From: Owenia fusiformis
Taxonomy: Eukaryota > Annelida > Polychaeta > Sabellida > Oweniidae
Reading direction: 5' to 3'
Assembly (NCBI GenBank): GCA_903813345.2
Contig: CAIIXF020000008.1
Coordinates: 4,099,341 to 4,163,340, forward strand
Length of the DNA stretch: 64,000 nucleotides
Shown here: positions 22,101-32,052 of the stretch, piece by piece
How positions within the stretch are numbered: the first letter of the stretch is position 1
How the letters are laid out: each line of letters starts with the position of its first letter
The notes under the pieces: generated by a model
Told to the model about the DNA's origin: nothing
Databases searched by the model: none
What the model saw: only the letters and a program-made list of their open reading frames with translations
Translations under genes and position numbers: made by a program

Positions 22101-25100
22101 ACTATTTGGCCCAACAGTTGTTTTAGCAAAATCTGGCAGAGACCTACTAGTGCTGTAAGTAAAACAATTGTAATGCTCATGGTGTAAAGATGTTGTTATA
22201 TCGCTCCGATTGCACATATTTTCCATGTAAGTACACGATGTTATGAAATCATCTTTGTTATGGCTGTAAACTAATATTTGCATAGCATTTTCATAATATC
22301 CTTGATATGAAACCAGTTGATTGATGTAGTCCTTGTATAATGTATTATGTTGGGGTGTCTTTCTTTCTGTAGGTAAAATATTATTTGTTAAGTTATGGTA
22401 ATCTACAATTTCATAATAAATGTTTTGCCGGTACATCAATTGGTGTGTGTGTGCTATAGGATTCAATGGGCACACTGTCACTGAAGGAAATTCCAATGGT
22501 TCATCTCTCAATTCCACTATGTCTTTCGTTTCATATTCAAAATATTTAGAAATTGTCCCAATTATGGATGCTATTGCTAAACATGTACAACCTAACGTGA
22601 AAATAATCCATACAGTTTTTCCCAACGTTGATGATCTTTGAGATATATTTCCCCACCCATGAGCTGTTGTGTGGTCGGCAAATTCTTCAACAACTTTCTT
22701 CATGTTATACGTCATGGAAAATTCCGGGAAAAATAAGCGGACCAATGAGATGTTTTTCTTTAGATATCCATATGAAACTTGTTGGTTCTATATATTTGCG
22801 GTTTTGTTACATTTTTGTCACATTTTAACAATCAAAAATCTGCCACTGGATATCAGGAACTGTGGCCAGAATTGATACCCTTATTTGATATAAAGTTTAA
22901 CATTGATTTTCCCATAATGTAAAATATCCATGTGGTATCTACATATTGTTCTTAATAGAGACTAAAATGTTCCAAGTATGGTTCATTGATCGTTAAAAGG
23001 TTTTATGAGACATTATTGCTGTTTGTTTGGTCTATTGGTCAAATGTGAAAATCCACGTAAGATTTTATAGTATAATCTAACATAATCCTTAAATGGAAAA
23101 CCTTAATAACTAGTTATACATTAGAGTGTTCCAAGTGTAATCAAGTTAGCTATCACTTACTTGTCCGTCTGTCCATCCATCTGTCCGTCAGTCAGTGTGT
23201 CCATCAACAATAATTTATACCTCTGTTGATAGGAATACCGTTTTAACATCAGTTCAGTAAATCCCTCCTGGTTCTGGTTCTGACTCCTGGTTCAAAATCT
23301 AACACCATGTGAACCAGTACCCATGGTTCTATTTATCATACATTTTTTGCTATAACTTCAAAAGTAACTTATTTTTGCTGATATTTCATTTGTAGGTAAA
23401 CAGAAGCATGAGACATTTATCTCAATTCGAATTGTCCATTTTGAAAAATGAAGTGTCATTTAACATTTTATGTTATAACTTGAAAAGTAATGATATGATT
23501 TTGTTGAGAGTTTAAAGATGTAAATAAATACACGTGTAGCAAGAATGACTTATTATATTTTGACAATTCATCTATTAGATATAGTATGCTGACCATCAAT
23601 TTCTAGCAGTTTTGTCTGAAACCTTCAAGATGTTGTTAGGGATTTGCTATGACTTTGCTTTGCCATTATCTTGCTGATTACAAATTCTTGTTCTTCAGGT
23701 CTACATATGAATAAAACTGTTGAATTAAAGAAGTTGCCAATGCGCCTTATGGCTGTGAGTAGATGTTACAGGGCAGAAACATCATCTGCCACAGAGGAGA
23801 GAGACATCTATAGAGTGCACCAGTTCACAAAGGTATGGGGAGGGTCTATAAGAGTCCACGAGTTTATCTATTCTAACACCTACTGTATGCATTTCAGAAG
23901 TTTTTCATAATTTCTTATAAGCAGTCATATCTATGCAGCTTGTTGTATTTCAATGATTTATGATCTTCTACATCAAGACATTTAGATGGCTTTAGTTCTT
24001 TATCATTCCAAGGATCTTTATTATATCACTCTTCAACTTCCTATCACAGAGAGAAATCGCATCCAACATAATAAAAATTGTCAAACTGTTTACCATTTTT
24101 CCCTGGACCATTTCTTCAACATTTGAACCACATATAGTAAGAAACCCATTCACATTCATAATTAATTTCTCTTTTGGAAGTAAAGGGTGGTCCTGAAAAG
24201 GACCGTTTGGGTTGTCCTGACAAGGACGTTTGTCCCTAAAAAGGGCCGTTGGATTTTCAGGATTGTCATCTACTCTTGCATGTCAAGTTCATCATCGTCA
24301 CTTATGATCTCGTACTCTGAGTCATCATCTTCGGGAATGCTGAAGTTGGGGATGGTTTGAGCCTTGGCCTTGAGTTCCTCCACCTTGGCAGCCTGCATTG
24401 TTGCATACTCGTACATCACGCACTTCAGGCCTGTCATGGAGGACAGGTTTAGTCGGAGAGTGTAGCGGAATGACTGCTTGCCATTCTTCACCGCACGCTC
24501 ATAGCGAACTTGCAGCTGCCGCACTTTATTGTCAATCAACAGCAATTGGTCACATGACTTGGTGAACTTCCTGTACTGGATTTCAATCTCGTTCAGGATA
24601 AACTCATCAATGGAAGCGCCATGTATCTTCTCAAGCTCTGTGAAGTTGTAGAACTTTGGTTGCTCTTGAGTCATCGCCATTGTTGTGTGTTGTATAAGCT
24701 GTTGTTAGACTGAGATGTTTGCTGTATGATAGCTTTGTGAATAATGATTTCTCTCTGAAACATCTTGTATTTATAGCAATTATTCCATGACATCTGTCAG
24801 GATGTCCAGTGTCAACACTTATCAATATTGATCTGACATTTCCATGCCACATTTTGTCAAAAAAATATTATTCTGAAATGGCAGGAACTAAGATGAAGAT
24901 CAAAGATGCCAATTTACTTTAATCTCTTTGACATCCTGGAAATCTTTATTTATTTAACCATTCAACATTAATAGGGTAGCACTTATAAATATTGAGATCA
25001 AATTCTAATTGGCTTAAAGTAAATGAGCTCTATGAACTGACAGGTAATTAATTATTAGCATCCTTGATCTTTACCTGTGAATAATATGGGCCTGTGATTG

Positions 25101-28100
25101 GTAATTTTAAATAGAAAAATAAATGAATAATGATAAATAGCATTAAGTAATACTTGAATTTATTGAGAGGTCTTGACAGCTTACATCCAACGCAGAAGTT
25201 CAAACTTTTCTCATCTCTGATTTCAAGATTCAAGATCCCATTCTTGTAATTGTTATGAAGTAAAATTGATTGATCTGGGAGGGGGGCTATATGGTAGAAT
25301 GTCCCTCATTGTCTCATTCCTGGCGACAGGGCAGCCCCTTCCCCTTGGTCAAAAATGCTTCCAAAGTAAAGCAGTTTTTCACCATTCGGACCATAATTCA
25401 AGTGATTATAGGCAAAAGTTGGCAAATGTAAACCCTCCTTGTAATTTACAGGCCTGCAATTTACGGGCCTGCAAGGTATCATTCTTCTTGTTGTACCAAT
25501 CCCTTCACTGTGTGTCCTTTACTTCTAGGTTGAAATGTTTGGTCTGACAGAGGGGGATAAAGAGAAAAGTGGAGCACTGCTGAGAGAATTCAAATCCATA
25601 CAGAAAACTCTATTTTCAGAATTAGGACTTCATTTCAGGTAGGTAACTATCATTAGGGCTGTCAGCTAGGGGCTTACAATGTACAAATATTGTTCTGTAT
25701 GTACATGAATTCATCTTGAAAAAATCCATGTTTCATTATTTTTTCTTTAGTTTTATGATTTAATGCCATCAGGCCATGCTTCTAATGTGTACTCAACTGG
25801 TGAAAATGTACAAAATCATGGGCTTTCATGGATAAAAACATAGGCTTGAAAGCCCATAAAAAATGTAGTGAATACGTAGATTCAAAATCACTTTAGATAG
25901 ATTTTAGTAAACCAATATTTGGATATTATTATTCTCATGCCCTCATGCCTCTATTTCTCACTAATTGCTCTTTTTCGCTCTTAAAAATGACTACATGGGC
26001 ATAATTGTGTATATACAGCACTCATCTTTCCAGGGTGCTAGACATGCCTACACATGAACTAGGGGCACCAGCATACAGGAAATTTGACATTGAGACGTGG
26101 ATGCCACATAAACAATTCTGGGGCGAGGTAAGTCTCTCCACATAGAATAGAGACTGGCTTTTACACTCTGAAGTCTGAAGACTCGCTCCACATTGAATAG
26201 AACCTTGTGGGGCCATGTACCCTAATTTATTGACACCATAGTCTAGTGCAATGAGCAAATCCACTGGAGTTTCCATGAGTAAGAAATGATCATAAGCAAC
26301 AGTAAAACTAAAGTGAATAAGCAAAAACCTCATCCGTCCTCTCTTATTATCATATTATGACATAAATACAGTACTACTTAGAGACAAACTGAGAAATTAC
26401 AATAGTGCCCAAAAGTTTACTGGCGAGATCCCTGACTTTATATTCAAAAGCTAATTGATGTTATGGCATTCCAGAACCATTGACATTGTTCTACTGACAT
26501 CTGACTATTGACATTTGAATAGTAACCTATAAATCTTGACATGAGACCATGGCATGTAACTATTGATTTATTCCTTGTACATTCTGGTCTAGTTTTCAAA
26601 CTACATATATTTGCCCCTGGGTATTTGCCACTTTAAAACATGAGTATCATGCCTCATTCAGCACTTCTTGTGATTTGTCTTTGACCTATGACTGCTGACC
26701 TATACCGGCGATTACTAGAGTGCTGCTAACTCAATAAAAGGCTGGCGCTGGCTAGAATTGTCTATGGTTCTAGCCAGGATAAAGATACCAGTTCTTCAAC
26801 TCGACAATGGGAAGAACTGCTCTACCTTAGTGACTAATATGTCATGATATGACATCTAAAGAGTCAATAAAAGATATAATAATGTCCTTGTTTAAACTAT
26901 TTTCAGATTTCCAGTTCGTCAAACTGTACAGACTTCCAAACAAGAAGACTTCACACAACTTACAAAAACCCTGAGGGAAAACTGAAACATGTTCACACTG
27001 TAAGTTTGATATGAGAGAACTTTTATGTAGTTTGCATTGTCATACATTTGTTTAGAATATAAGTACATGTAAGTAAGTGTGCATGTATGATATTCAGTTT
27101 TTTCCTTTATTTGTCTGCTTATACGGACACTAAGAAGAACTCGGGAGAAGCATCGAGTTTTTCCGATCTAAAAATGATCAGAAATGAAAAGAAGAATCCA
27201 GAATTACATGTACATGTACTTGCAATTTGCCCCATCTAAAGACTTTAATACAATCCGTTTTTGTAAATACAGTAGTACAGCCTAAAAAACCAACTTAGTG
27301 AGCAATTTCTTCGAGCCTTGTTATTTTCATGGTAGAATTTCTGTATTAGAGTCAAGTAGTGGTGTATACTGCAGAATGTGAACTGTTTTAGAAACAGAAA
27401 AATTAACTAATCCACTCTATTTCATTACTAATGTTCCAGGTAAATGGAACAGCGTGTGCGATACCACGTATGATAATGGCACTGGTGGAGACCAATCAGA
27501 ACAAAGTAAGAGATAAAATTGTATATTTTTGCATCAAAAGTCTGAATTTTTGATACATCACATACATATCTTGTATAATTGTATTAAGAGAGTATTTATT
27601 CTCTCAAGAAGGGAAGACATGTGAACATATCATATTTCATCAGCTCCAGAATGCTTTTTTATGTCACCACCACAAGTAAACAAATGGCAGGTGGTGACAT
27701 TTTGCATATTAATGCTTTGTTTAATTAAGTGATCTAGATATTTTCCACTAATTAACAATGAAACATTTGTCCATTTATGTCTCAGAAAAACATCAGTTTC
27801 TATAAAAGATGTCAGGATTGTTGTATCCGTAAGTTTCTATATTTTTTAAAAAAATGAAAAGAATTTTTCAAAGGATGAGTCTGGGAATGAGTCTGGGTAT
27901 CGACTTAGAAAATATTGAAAATTGTAATGTCTGAAAAACCAACTCAATCAGACATATTATTAAACTTCAATATCTTATCCTTCTTCTGAGATTACAAAAT
28001 ATAAATTTGTATCACAATTGATGAAGAATATTGGCATCAAAGACAGTGCATATCACTTTGTCAGAATTGAAAAAAATCAATGGCAAATATTAAATGAATT

Positions 28101-29075
28101 ATTTATGCAAAAAGTTTGAAACATATCTTCCAAAACACTGGTTACTTTCTTTGTATAGACGTTGAATGGTATTTCTGGATAATTGAATTGGTGTTTATCT
28201 GGGTAATCAAGGGATTATAGTCACTCAAAGTTACTGAGCATCCAGTTTTGAGACTTCAATTGTGTTGGTGATGTTACACATATTTCAGTCAAATTCATGC
28301 TGAGCACAACATTTTGGTTTCAATTTTATAATCTCTATACATGGCCCTGGTGATGAAGAGTCAGAATCAGTCAAAAAACCTAAACCGGAAAACTGTGCTT
28401 ATTGTGAAAACTAAAAGTGAAGCAACTTTTTTTCTGATATTTCTTACATCAAATGGCAACCATCTTGTTTTTCCCCCTTCAAATTAAAGTGGCGGGAAAT
28501 TCAAAAATTTGAAAAATCTTTAATCCTTAAATATATTTCAAAAATTTGATTTTCTTTTTAATTCTTCATGGGTCTTAAGTTATTTCTTCTTTGTATGTCA
28601 TAATACATGTTGCCATTGGTGTTTTTTTTCCATGATTTTGTTAAGATACTTATTCTGACTCTCAGCAGGGGGTTAATTATGCATCAAAACTCGTGAAAAA
28701 GTAAATATACTTATCAAATATAAGTAGGACAGTAATAAAAACCATATTTCACACACATTTGACTGAGGGACAAAAAGGGCATATACCCAGACACATCCTT
28801 TCAGAGCCGAATATTTTCAATTTCTTAAATTGTGTAACTAAACCAATTCATATTCCTGGTGATTAAAGTTATACAGTATTTGTCTCATCAAATTATGTAG
28901 CCTCTTATCATCTCAAATTAAAATAAAATAAAATTGAGAATTGTAAATATTGTTTTTATTTCAGGATGGTACAATAAATATTCCAGAGGCATTGCAGACA
29001 TATATGGGAGGAGACAAGACAATAACTAAGTCACCAATAGCCACACCCTTGAACTGGTTAAAACTGAAGGAATGA
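19136..29075 (+). CDS. SARS2: Mitochondrial seryl-tRNA synthetase, last 8 exons (5' part not found)
   Basis: Charges mitochondrial tRNA(Ser) with serine. Exons: 19136-19183, 20349-20454, 23699-23832, 25529-25638, 26034-26127, 26907-26999, 27440-27505 and 28965-29075. All are GT-AG and in phase, for 253 residues and a stop. The order of signatures is that of class II Ser[14 protein letters not shown], then EGCGF and the serine-binding TAE in [11 protein letters not shown], motif 2 CYRAETSS...[14 protein letters not shown], then [32 protein letters not shown], and motif 3 [16 protein letters not shown]. The wording matches animal SARS2 better than cytosolic SARS1. The N-terminal tRNA-binding arm (about 200 residues in the family) was not located upstream. 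It may lie in unrecognised exons beyond the repeats or be missing. Introns carry two minus-strand genes and several MITEs. Confidence 0.93.
19713..20348. repeat. 78-bp tandem duplication of the exon-2 acceptor region, split by MITEs
   Basis: The unit 'acactagttattg...cctatattcag' occurs at 19713-19790. It occurs again as halves at 19791-19824 and 20313-20357, with transposon sequence between the halves. The true acceptor is at 20348. The first copy has the same atattcag followed by aaggggttgt, so it is a decoy acceptor ~570 bp upstream. Confidence 0.8.
19825..20314. mobile_element. Composite palindromic MITE in a SARS2 intron
   Basis: A hairpin of tatcacacgtttcag...ctgaaacgtgtgat arms (about 19829-19865 and 19935-19970) lies beside a second inverted pair. 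That pair is tttatcacatg...aggaa...gcattttgat at 19975 and its complement ending at 20314. No coding sequence. Target duplications are unclear because the insertion lies within a duplicated intron segment. Confidence 0.6.
21144..22715 (-). CDS. DEG/ENaC-family sodium channel, intronless, 523 aa
   Basis: Forms the pore-lining subunit of a trimeric, sodium-selective, amiloride-type channel in the plasma membrane. The gating HG motif is at residues 19-20 (TTAHGWGN). TM1 is about 33-55, followed by FPSVTVC (76-82). A large Cys-rich extracellular domain includes [15 protein letters not shown] and the PCKTCAKNC cluster. A pre-TM2 segment leads to the GxS selectivity motif GIS (479-481) within TM2 (471-499). 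The cytoplasmic tail is short. I start at the ATG at 22715; the open frame extends ten codons upstream, but without an ATG. The family includes peptide-gated FaNaC, ASIC-like and degenerin channels, and the subgroup cannot be fixed here. The gene lies wholly within a SARS2 intron on the opposite strand, and is intact. Confidence 0.93.
   Translation of the reverse strand: MTYNMKKVVEEFADHTTAHGWGNISQRSSTLGKTVWIIFTLGCTCLAIASIIGTISKYFEYETKDIVELRDEPLEFPSVTVCPLNPIAHTHQLMYRQNIYYEIVDYHNLTNNILPTERKTPQHNTLYKDYINQLVSYQGYYENAMQILVYSHNKDDFITSCTYMENMCNRSDITTSLHHEHYNCFTYSTSRSLPDFAKTTVGPNSGLSMILYLDVSKLSMTLYDPNYPTSGSNGARVVIHERGSLPDPEKDGSDIEPGHSVNAALSVNRRELMKKPWGNCVDYSALDAGGFVHTMNSCIKRCQQKRVYEECGCVKASLPLEPDLENAQFCGKLDVKEWLKNEPNITILNEDLNRLECQKSAWRPCKTCAKNCTYHTYDVSLSQSEWPTDGAVKSFYERWIMQQPNYENSTLYHRFHREMKDLKDIYSVTETTKSAIKNNFVRLNVYFKESETKVTTKAQAFDLANLIAETGGFLGFYVGISVISIAEVMILLYNLLNFLRNKLIQQKYNNTNNAGVNIKQNGK
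22789..22796 (-). promoter_or_regulatory. Candidate TATA-like element upstream of the DEG/ENaC gene
   Basis: AATATATA on the minus strand, ~75 bp upstream of the ATG, at a plausible distance for a core promoter. Such strings are common in AT-rich DNA, so support is weak. Confidence 0.3.
22830..23698. other. Intronic stretch with degenerate dispersed repeat
   Basis: Part of a SARS2 intron. A tccgtctgtccatccatctg tract at 23162-23205 heads a repeat with two diverged units containing 'tataacttcaaaagtaa' (about 23350 and 23470). No gene recognised. Confidence 0.45.
24166..24177 (-). promoter_or_regulatory. Candidate histone downstream element (HDE)-like purine tract
   Basis: On the minus strand CCAAAAGAGAAA begins 11 nt after the third stem-loop. 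In replication-dependent histone pre-mRNAs a purine-rich element (CAAGAAAGA type) at this distance pairs with U7 snRNA. The match is by position and composition only. Confidence 0.45.
24189..24247 (-). terminator. Three tandem histone-type 3' stem-loops
   Basis: Downstream of the stop codon at 24270, the minus strand carries GGCCCTTTTTAGGGAC (24247-24232), CGTCCTTGTCAGGACA (about 24229-24213) and GGTCCTTTTCAGGACC (24204-24189). The last has a perfect 6-bp stem and a TTTC loop, and matches the GGYYYUUHUHARRRCC consensus exactly. It is set in the typical context (CCCAAAC before, ACCC after). The first has one stem mismatch and the second a 5-bp stem. Spacing of 19-24 bp suggests tandem duplication of one terminator. 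Confidence 0.8.
24270..24680 (-). CDS. Small intronless gene of unknown family with histone-type mRNA end, 136 aa
   Basis: I do not recognise the protein. Its N-terminal two thirds are predicted helical, with heptad-like hydrophobic spacing (about residues 22-65 and 78-108). Two Cys (43, 87) lie far apart. The last 21 residues (116-136) form an acidic tail of D/E and S, as seen in some chromatin-binding chaperones; that comparison is only compositional. There is no signal peptide or membrane segment. The start is ATG GCG ATG, with both ATGs in frame. Upstream is a TATA box, and downstream three histone-type stem-loops lie within 85 bp of the stop. The gene sits in a SARS2 intron on the opposite strand. 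The context suggests an S-phase-regulated, non-polyadenylated mRNA, which is inference. Confidence 0.75.
   Translation of the reverse strand: MAMTQEQPKFYNFTELEKIHGASIDEFILNEIEIQYRKFTKSCDQLLLIDNKVRQLQVRYERAVKNGKQSFRYTLRLNLSSMTGLKCVMYEYATMQAAKVEELKAKAQTIPNFSIPEDDDSEYEIISDDDELDMQE
24768..24775 (-). promoter_or_regulatory. TATA box of the 136-aa intronless gene
   Basis: TATAAATA on the minus strand within gctataaatacaag, ~88 bp upstream of the ATG. This would leave a 5' UTR of about 55-60 nt, a compact promoter layout like that of histone genes. Confidence 0.6.
24860..28964. other. SARS2 introns 3 to 7: no further genes seen
   Basis: Between the small exons the sequence is AT-rich and non-coding on both strands. 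It contains a head fragment of the GTGGTGACAT family (27660-27705). It also has a short dispersed repeat, cagtttttcaccattc...aagtgattata (25370-25410), that recurs at 34518-34560. Several open frames of 60-100 codons show no domain I recognise. Confidence 0.5.
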
Positions 29076-29659
29076 GTAGAATATGCAGACTATGTGATCT
29101 TTATTATGCTGTTATAAACAGTACATCACTACCCTGGGGGATATAGATGTACCCATACATCCCAGTTATTATTCAATAAGGAGCAAAGTTGGGAGCTTGA
29201 CAAAATTGGGCCTACCTTAGGAAATGCATTCTGGTTAATCAGACCCCTCTTATCTGTCATTTGGAAAGATCGGGACAAAGAGAGTGTGTAGTTATCGCAA
29301 AGCAGGACATGGCATAAACTCAAACATGGAGTAAAAATACAATGAGTCAAAGTACCATGTATAAACAGCTTTGTAGAAAGAATTGTAAGACTTAAATTAC
29401 ATTACAAATACAGTGTCGTCTCTACTGTATAAAAAATGTTTTAATGATTTGACACTTATAATTATGTTTTAACAAATTTAAAGACTTGAGGATCAACATA
29501 TTAAAGAAAGAATCAGATCTAGCGACCAGGCCAACAAAAAATTGTTTCAATTTTAGAATATTTTGTAAAGAATAGATTGGTAGGTCAAGTGTATATGTTG
29601 CTTGTAATTTTGTCACCCCTATAGATCTTATTCTTCCTTTAATAAGTAAGCTAATGGGT
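29076..29659. other. SARS2 3' flank
   Basis: Follows the stop codon. No other gene is seen. I did not find a clear poly(A) signal in the first 300 bp. Confidence 0.4.
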
Positions 29660-29667
29660 GTAATTAT

Positions 29668-30470
29668 TAGAGGTGTGAATTTTTAATCGATCATCGATTA
29701 ATTGATCGACACGCATTTAATCGAATAAGATTCTTATTACTCAATTAACTGATTCTCAAAAAGTTAATCTTCAATATCCCGCCGCGAGTAAGCTTACGTG
29801 ACATCACTGACTGATTGAGCAGTGTATGTCAGGTTGCCACGCCAAGCTCAAACTACCAAACAAACTAATTACCCTAAGACTGACGCTTATCTGTGACCTT
29901 TGTTGTTTTTGAGTTTAATACTAATCCAATACATCCCATTGGTTTATTCAGTAGAAGTATGCGATCAAATTCAAGGTGAATAGTGGTGTATAATTTGAAT
30001 GCAACCGTCCCAATTTTATTCAGTTCAGAAGCGGTTGAAAAATGGCGACAACACCAGGAAAAAGAAGTTATATATGGAAATATTCCAACAAAGAAGATGA
30101 TGATCGCGTCAAATGTGTGCTCTGCAATACTAAATACAAATATTCAAACAGCTCATCTACTCTAAGCTACCACTTGTCAAATGCACACGGGGAAAATCCG
30201 AAAATAAAAATCCGACGGACCCCTGGTTCCATTTTAAGTTTCACCCACAATGCAATGCGTGATAACAAAACAAAAAAAATATTGAAATATAATCTTTTAT
30301 TGTAAAAATCGTCTGAAATACAGAAATATATACCTTGATACTACCAATACACCTGAATGGGAATTTACAAGGAAAACTTGAGAAAAGGTGTGTGAAAATA
30401 GCTCTGATGATTAATCGATTAATATGTTTCGTTGATCGATTAAGTAATGTACCATCGGTGCACACCTCTA
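29668..30470 (+). mobile_element. 803-bp hAT element remnant retaining a BED finger
   Basis: Ends TAGAGGTGTG and CACACCTCTA, with a perfect 8-bp duplication GTAATTAT (29660-29667 and 30471-30478). Subterminal atcgat/attaat motifs recur at both ends. The interior keeps only the zinc-finger exon of the transposase; the catalytic RNase H-like part is gone. Confidence 0.9.
30042..30305 (+). pseudogene. BED-type zinc finger ORF of the hAT remnant, 87 aa
   Basis: Begins MATTPGKRSYIWKYSNKEDD and carries C25-C28 (VKCVLC) and H44-H49 (YHLSNAH), the ligands of a BED finger, in the usual position at the N-terminus of hAT transposases. The frame ends at residue 87 with a non-homologous tail (KKILKYNLLL). 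It is therefore a truncated DNA-binding part. It could still be expressed as a small DNA-binding protein, but nothing shows that it is. Confidence 0.8.
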
Positions 30471-30478
30471 GTAATTAT

Positions 30479-31252
30479 GGGCTGAGAAAGCCCAAGGTGC
30501 AATTCCCATTCTTAATGACCCTTAATTATTTTTAATCCCTAATGATATCTAACTTATACAATACATAACTTCCAAATAATCTTCTTTTCTGCAATTATTG
30601 AAACTCTCAGAAAAATTGTTTACTAAGAGAGTTAATTAAATTCCTTTTGAAATTGAAAAACTTTTGAGTATTCCTTTTGAGTTAAGGACTTATTCGAGAT
30701 TTAATATCTTTAGAAATGGAGGTCTTTGTCTGAGTCCATTGATTAAGTTACATCTCATTCTGAATTCAAAGTATACCATAATTGTTATGAGGGTGAGTCA
30801 TTTGGGCAGCTATTGACCACAAAGTACCAATAAGTACAAAGGGAACAACTAACTGATAAAATACAGCTAATAATGGATAACAACAACAATTATCGTTAAT
30901 GATAGACTTGATGCATATGTTTTATGACTGTTGTATCACATCATCTTCTGTTTAATGAAGACTTCATTTCAAGAGGATTAATATTTAATTCTGCTATATC
31001 ATTAAGCCATTATGTTATTACTTTCTTTGTGAAGGAAATAATTTGATTCCGTTAATTAAAATGAAATCAACTGAAATGCCAGAGTTGACTTGCGGGAGTG
31101 AATGGCAGATAGCTTAGCTTGAGCAATAATTGAGACAGGTTAATCTTTGAGTTAATAATATAACAAAACAAGAGGAAGTATATGTTAAAAACTTATTTAG
31201 CTTTAATGAAGATCTAGTAAGGTAATTATATTCAACAGGATAACCCTTTTGT
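30479..31252. other. Non-coding AT-rich stretch
   Basis: No gene, RNA or clear repeat identified. Confidence 0.4.
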
Positions 31253-31480
31253 TATGTCACCACCAGGTTATGTCACCACCAGAAGTGGTGACATAATGTT
31301 ATTGTTACTTTTTTTGTGGATGGTGTATGTCAGTTGATGTTTGGCATTCGTCGTCTGTCTGTACTGTCAACAAATATAAATGTGTCATGAGTTCCAACAA
31401 ATTTCTGCCAATATCTGTTATCATGGCAACAAATAAGTGGACATTGAAGGTCAAAAAAAAGTATTTTTCAATGCTTTAAA
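31253..31480. repeat. GTGGTGACAT-headed dispersed repeat, second copy
   Basis: A doubled tatgtcaccaccag motif followed by gtggtgacataatgttattg and ggtgtatgtcagttgatgtt. This parallels the start of the repeat at 11427, which continues with tgttatgg...ttggtgtttggcgtctg. Confidence 0.6.
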
Positions 31481-31840
31481 TTTTGCTTTTTGAAATATTG
31501 CTTCCAACATTTTACCCTTTATACTTTGTTGCCTTTAACCATGAATAACTAGAAAATGGCAACCCCACAGAGTGGATAATCCCACTGAATAAATTATTAC
31601 AAAATATACCTCAATATAATATTTACAAGCGAGTGTTAAAAACCCTCAATTTGCACATTGGTGAAAGCTCAGAATTCGCATCAAATCAATGTTCAGGTGA
31701 CTATTTTGAATTTTAAAGAAGTCAAATCCATAAGAACTGAAGATACTATATGTGATCTACTTTAAATACATTTGATTTTCAGTTAATCTGAAAACATAGG
31801 ATCAAATCCTATGCTAAGGGCTGATGTGAAAAAGACACTC

Positions 31841-31912
31841 CACCCTGGTGAGAATCGAACCCACAACCTCCCGATTACATGTCAGGTGCTCTACCACTTG
31901 AGCTACGGAGCC
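31841..31912 (-). repeat. tRNA-Thr(UGU)-like sequence, pseudogene or SINE head
   Basis: On the minus strand GGCTCCGTAGCTCAAGTGGT and GGTTCGATTC form good A and B boxes. The D arm (GCTC/GAGC), anticodon arm (CCTGA-CATGTAA-TCGGG, anticodon TGT) and T arm fold well. The acceptor strand does not: GGCTCCG faces CAGGGTG. So this is a pseudogene or tRNA-derived SINE and not a working tRNA gene. Confidence 0.65.
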
Positions 31913-32052
31913 AACTACGTAGCGGTACTTTGAAAAGCTCTCCTTATTAATACTATTGTAAATTCTTCCATTCGGTGGCCATTTTGGATTTCCAAGGAGT
32001 GACTTAGAAAGTTGGAACAGTTATGTTGTGCTCTACTCCAAAATATCTTTAA

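Noticed and set aside
21598-22875. Several plus-strand frames of 60-73 codons over the channel gene
   Set aside because: Antisense shadows of the DEG/ENaC coding exon.
24631-24852. 73-codon minus-strand frame overlapping the stem-loop gene promoter
   Set aside because: It runs through the TATA box and 5' UTR and overlaps the better-supported gene.
31841-31912. Functional tRNA-Thr gene
   Set aside because: The acceptor strands do not pair although the other arms do, so it is listed as tRNA-like only.
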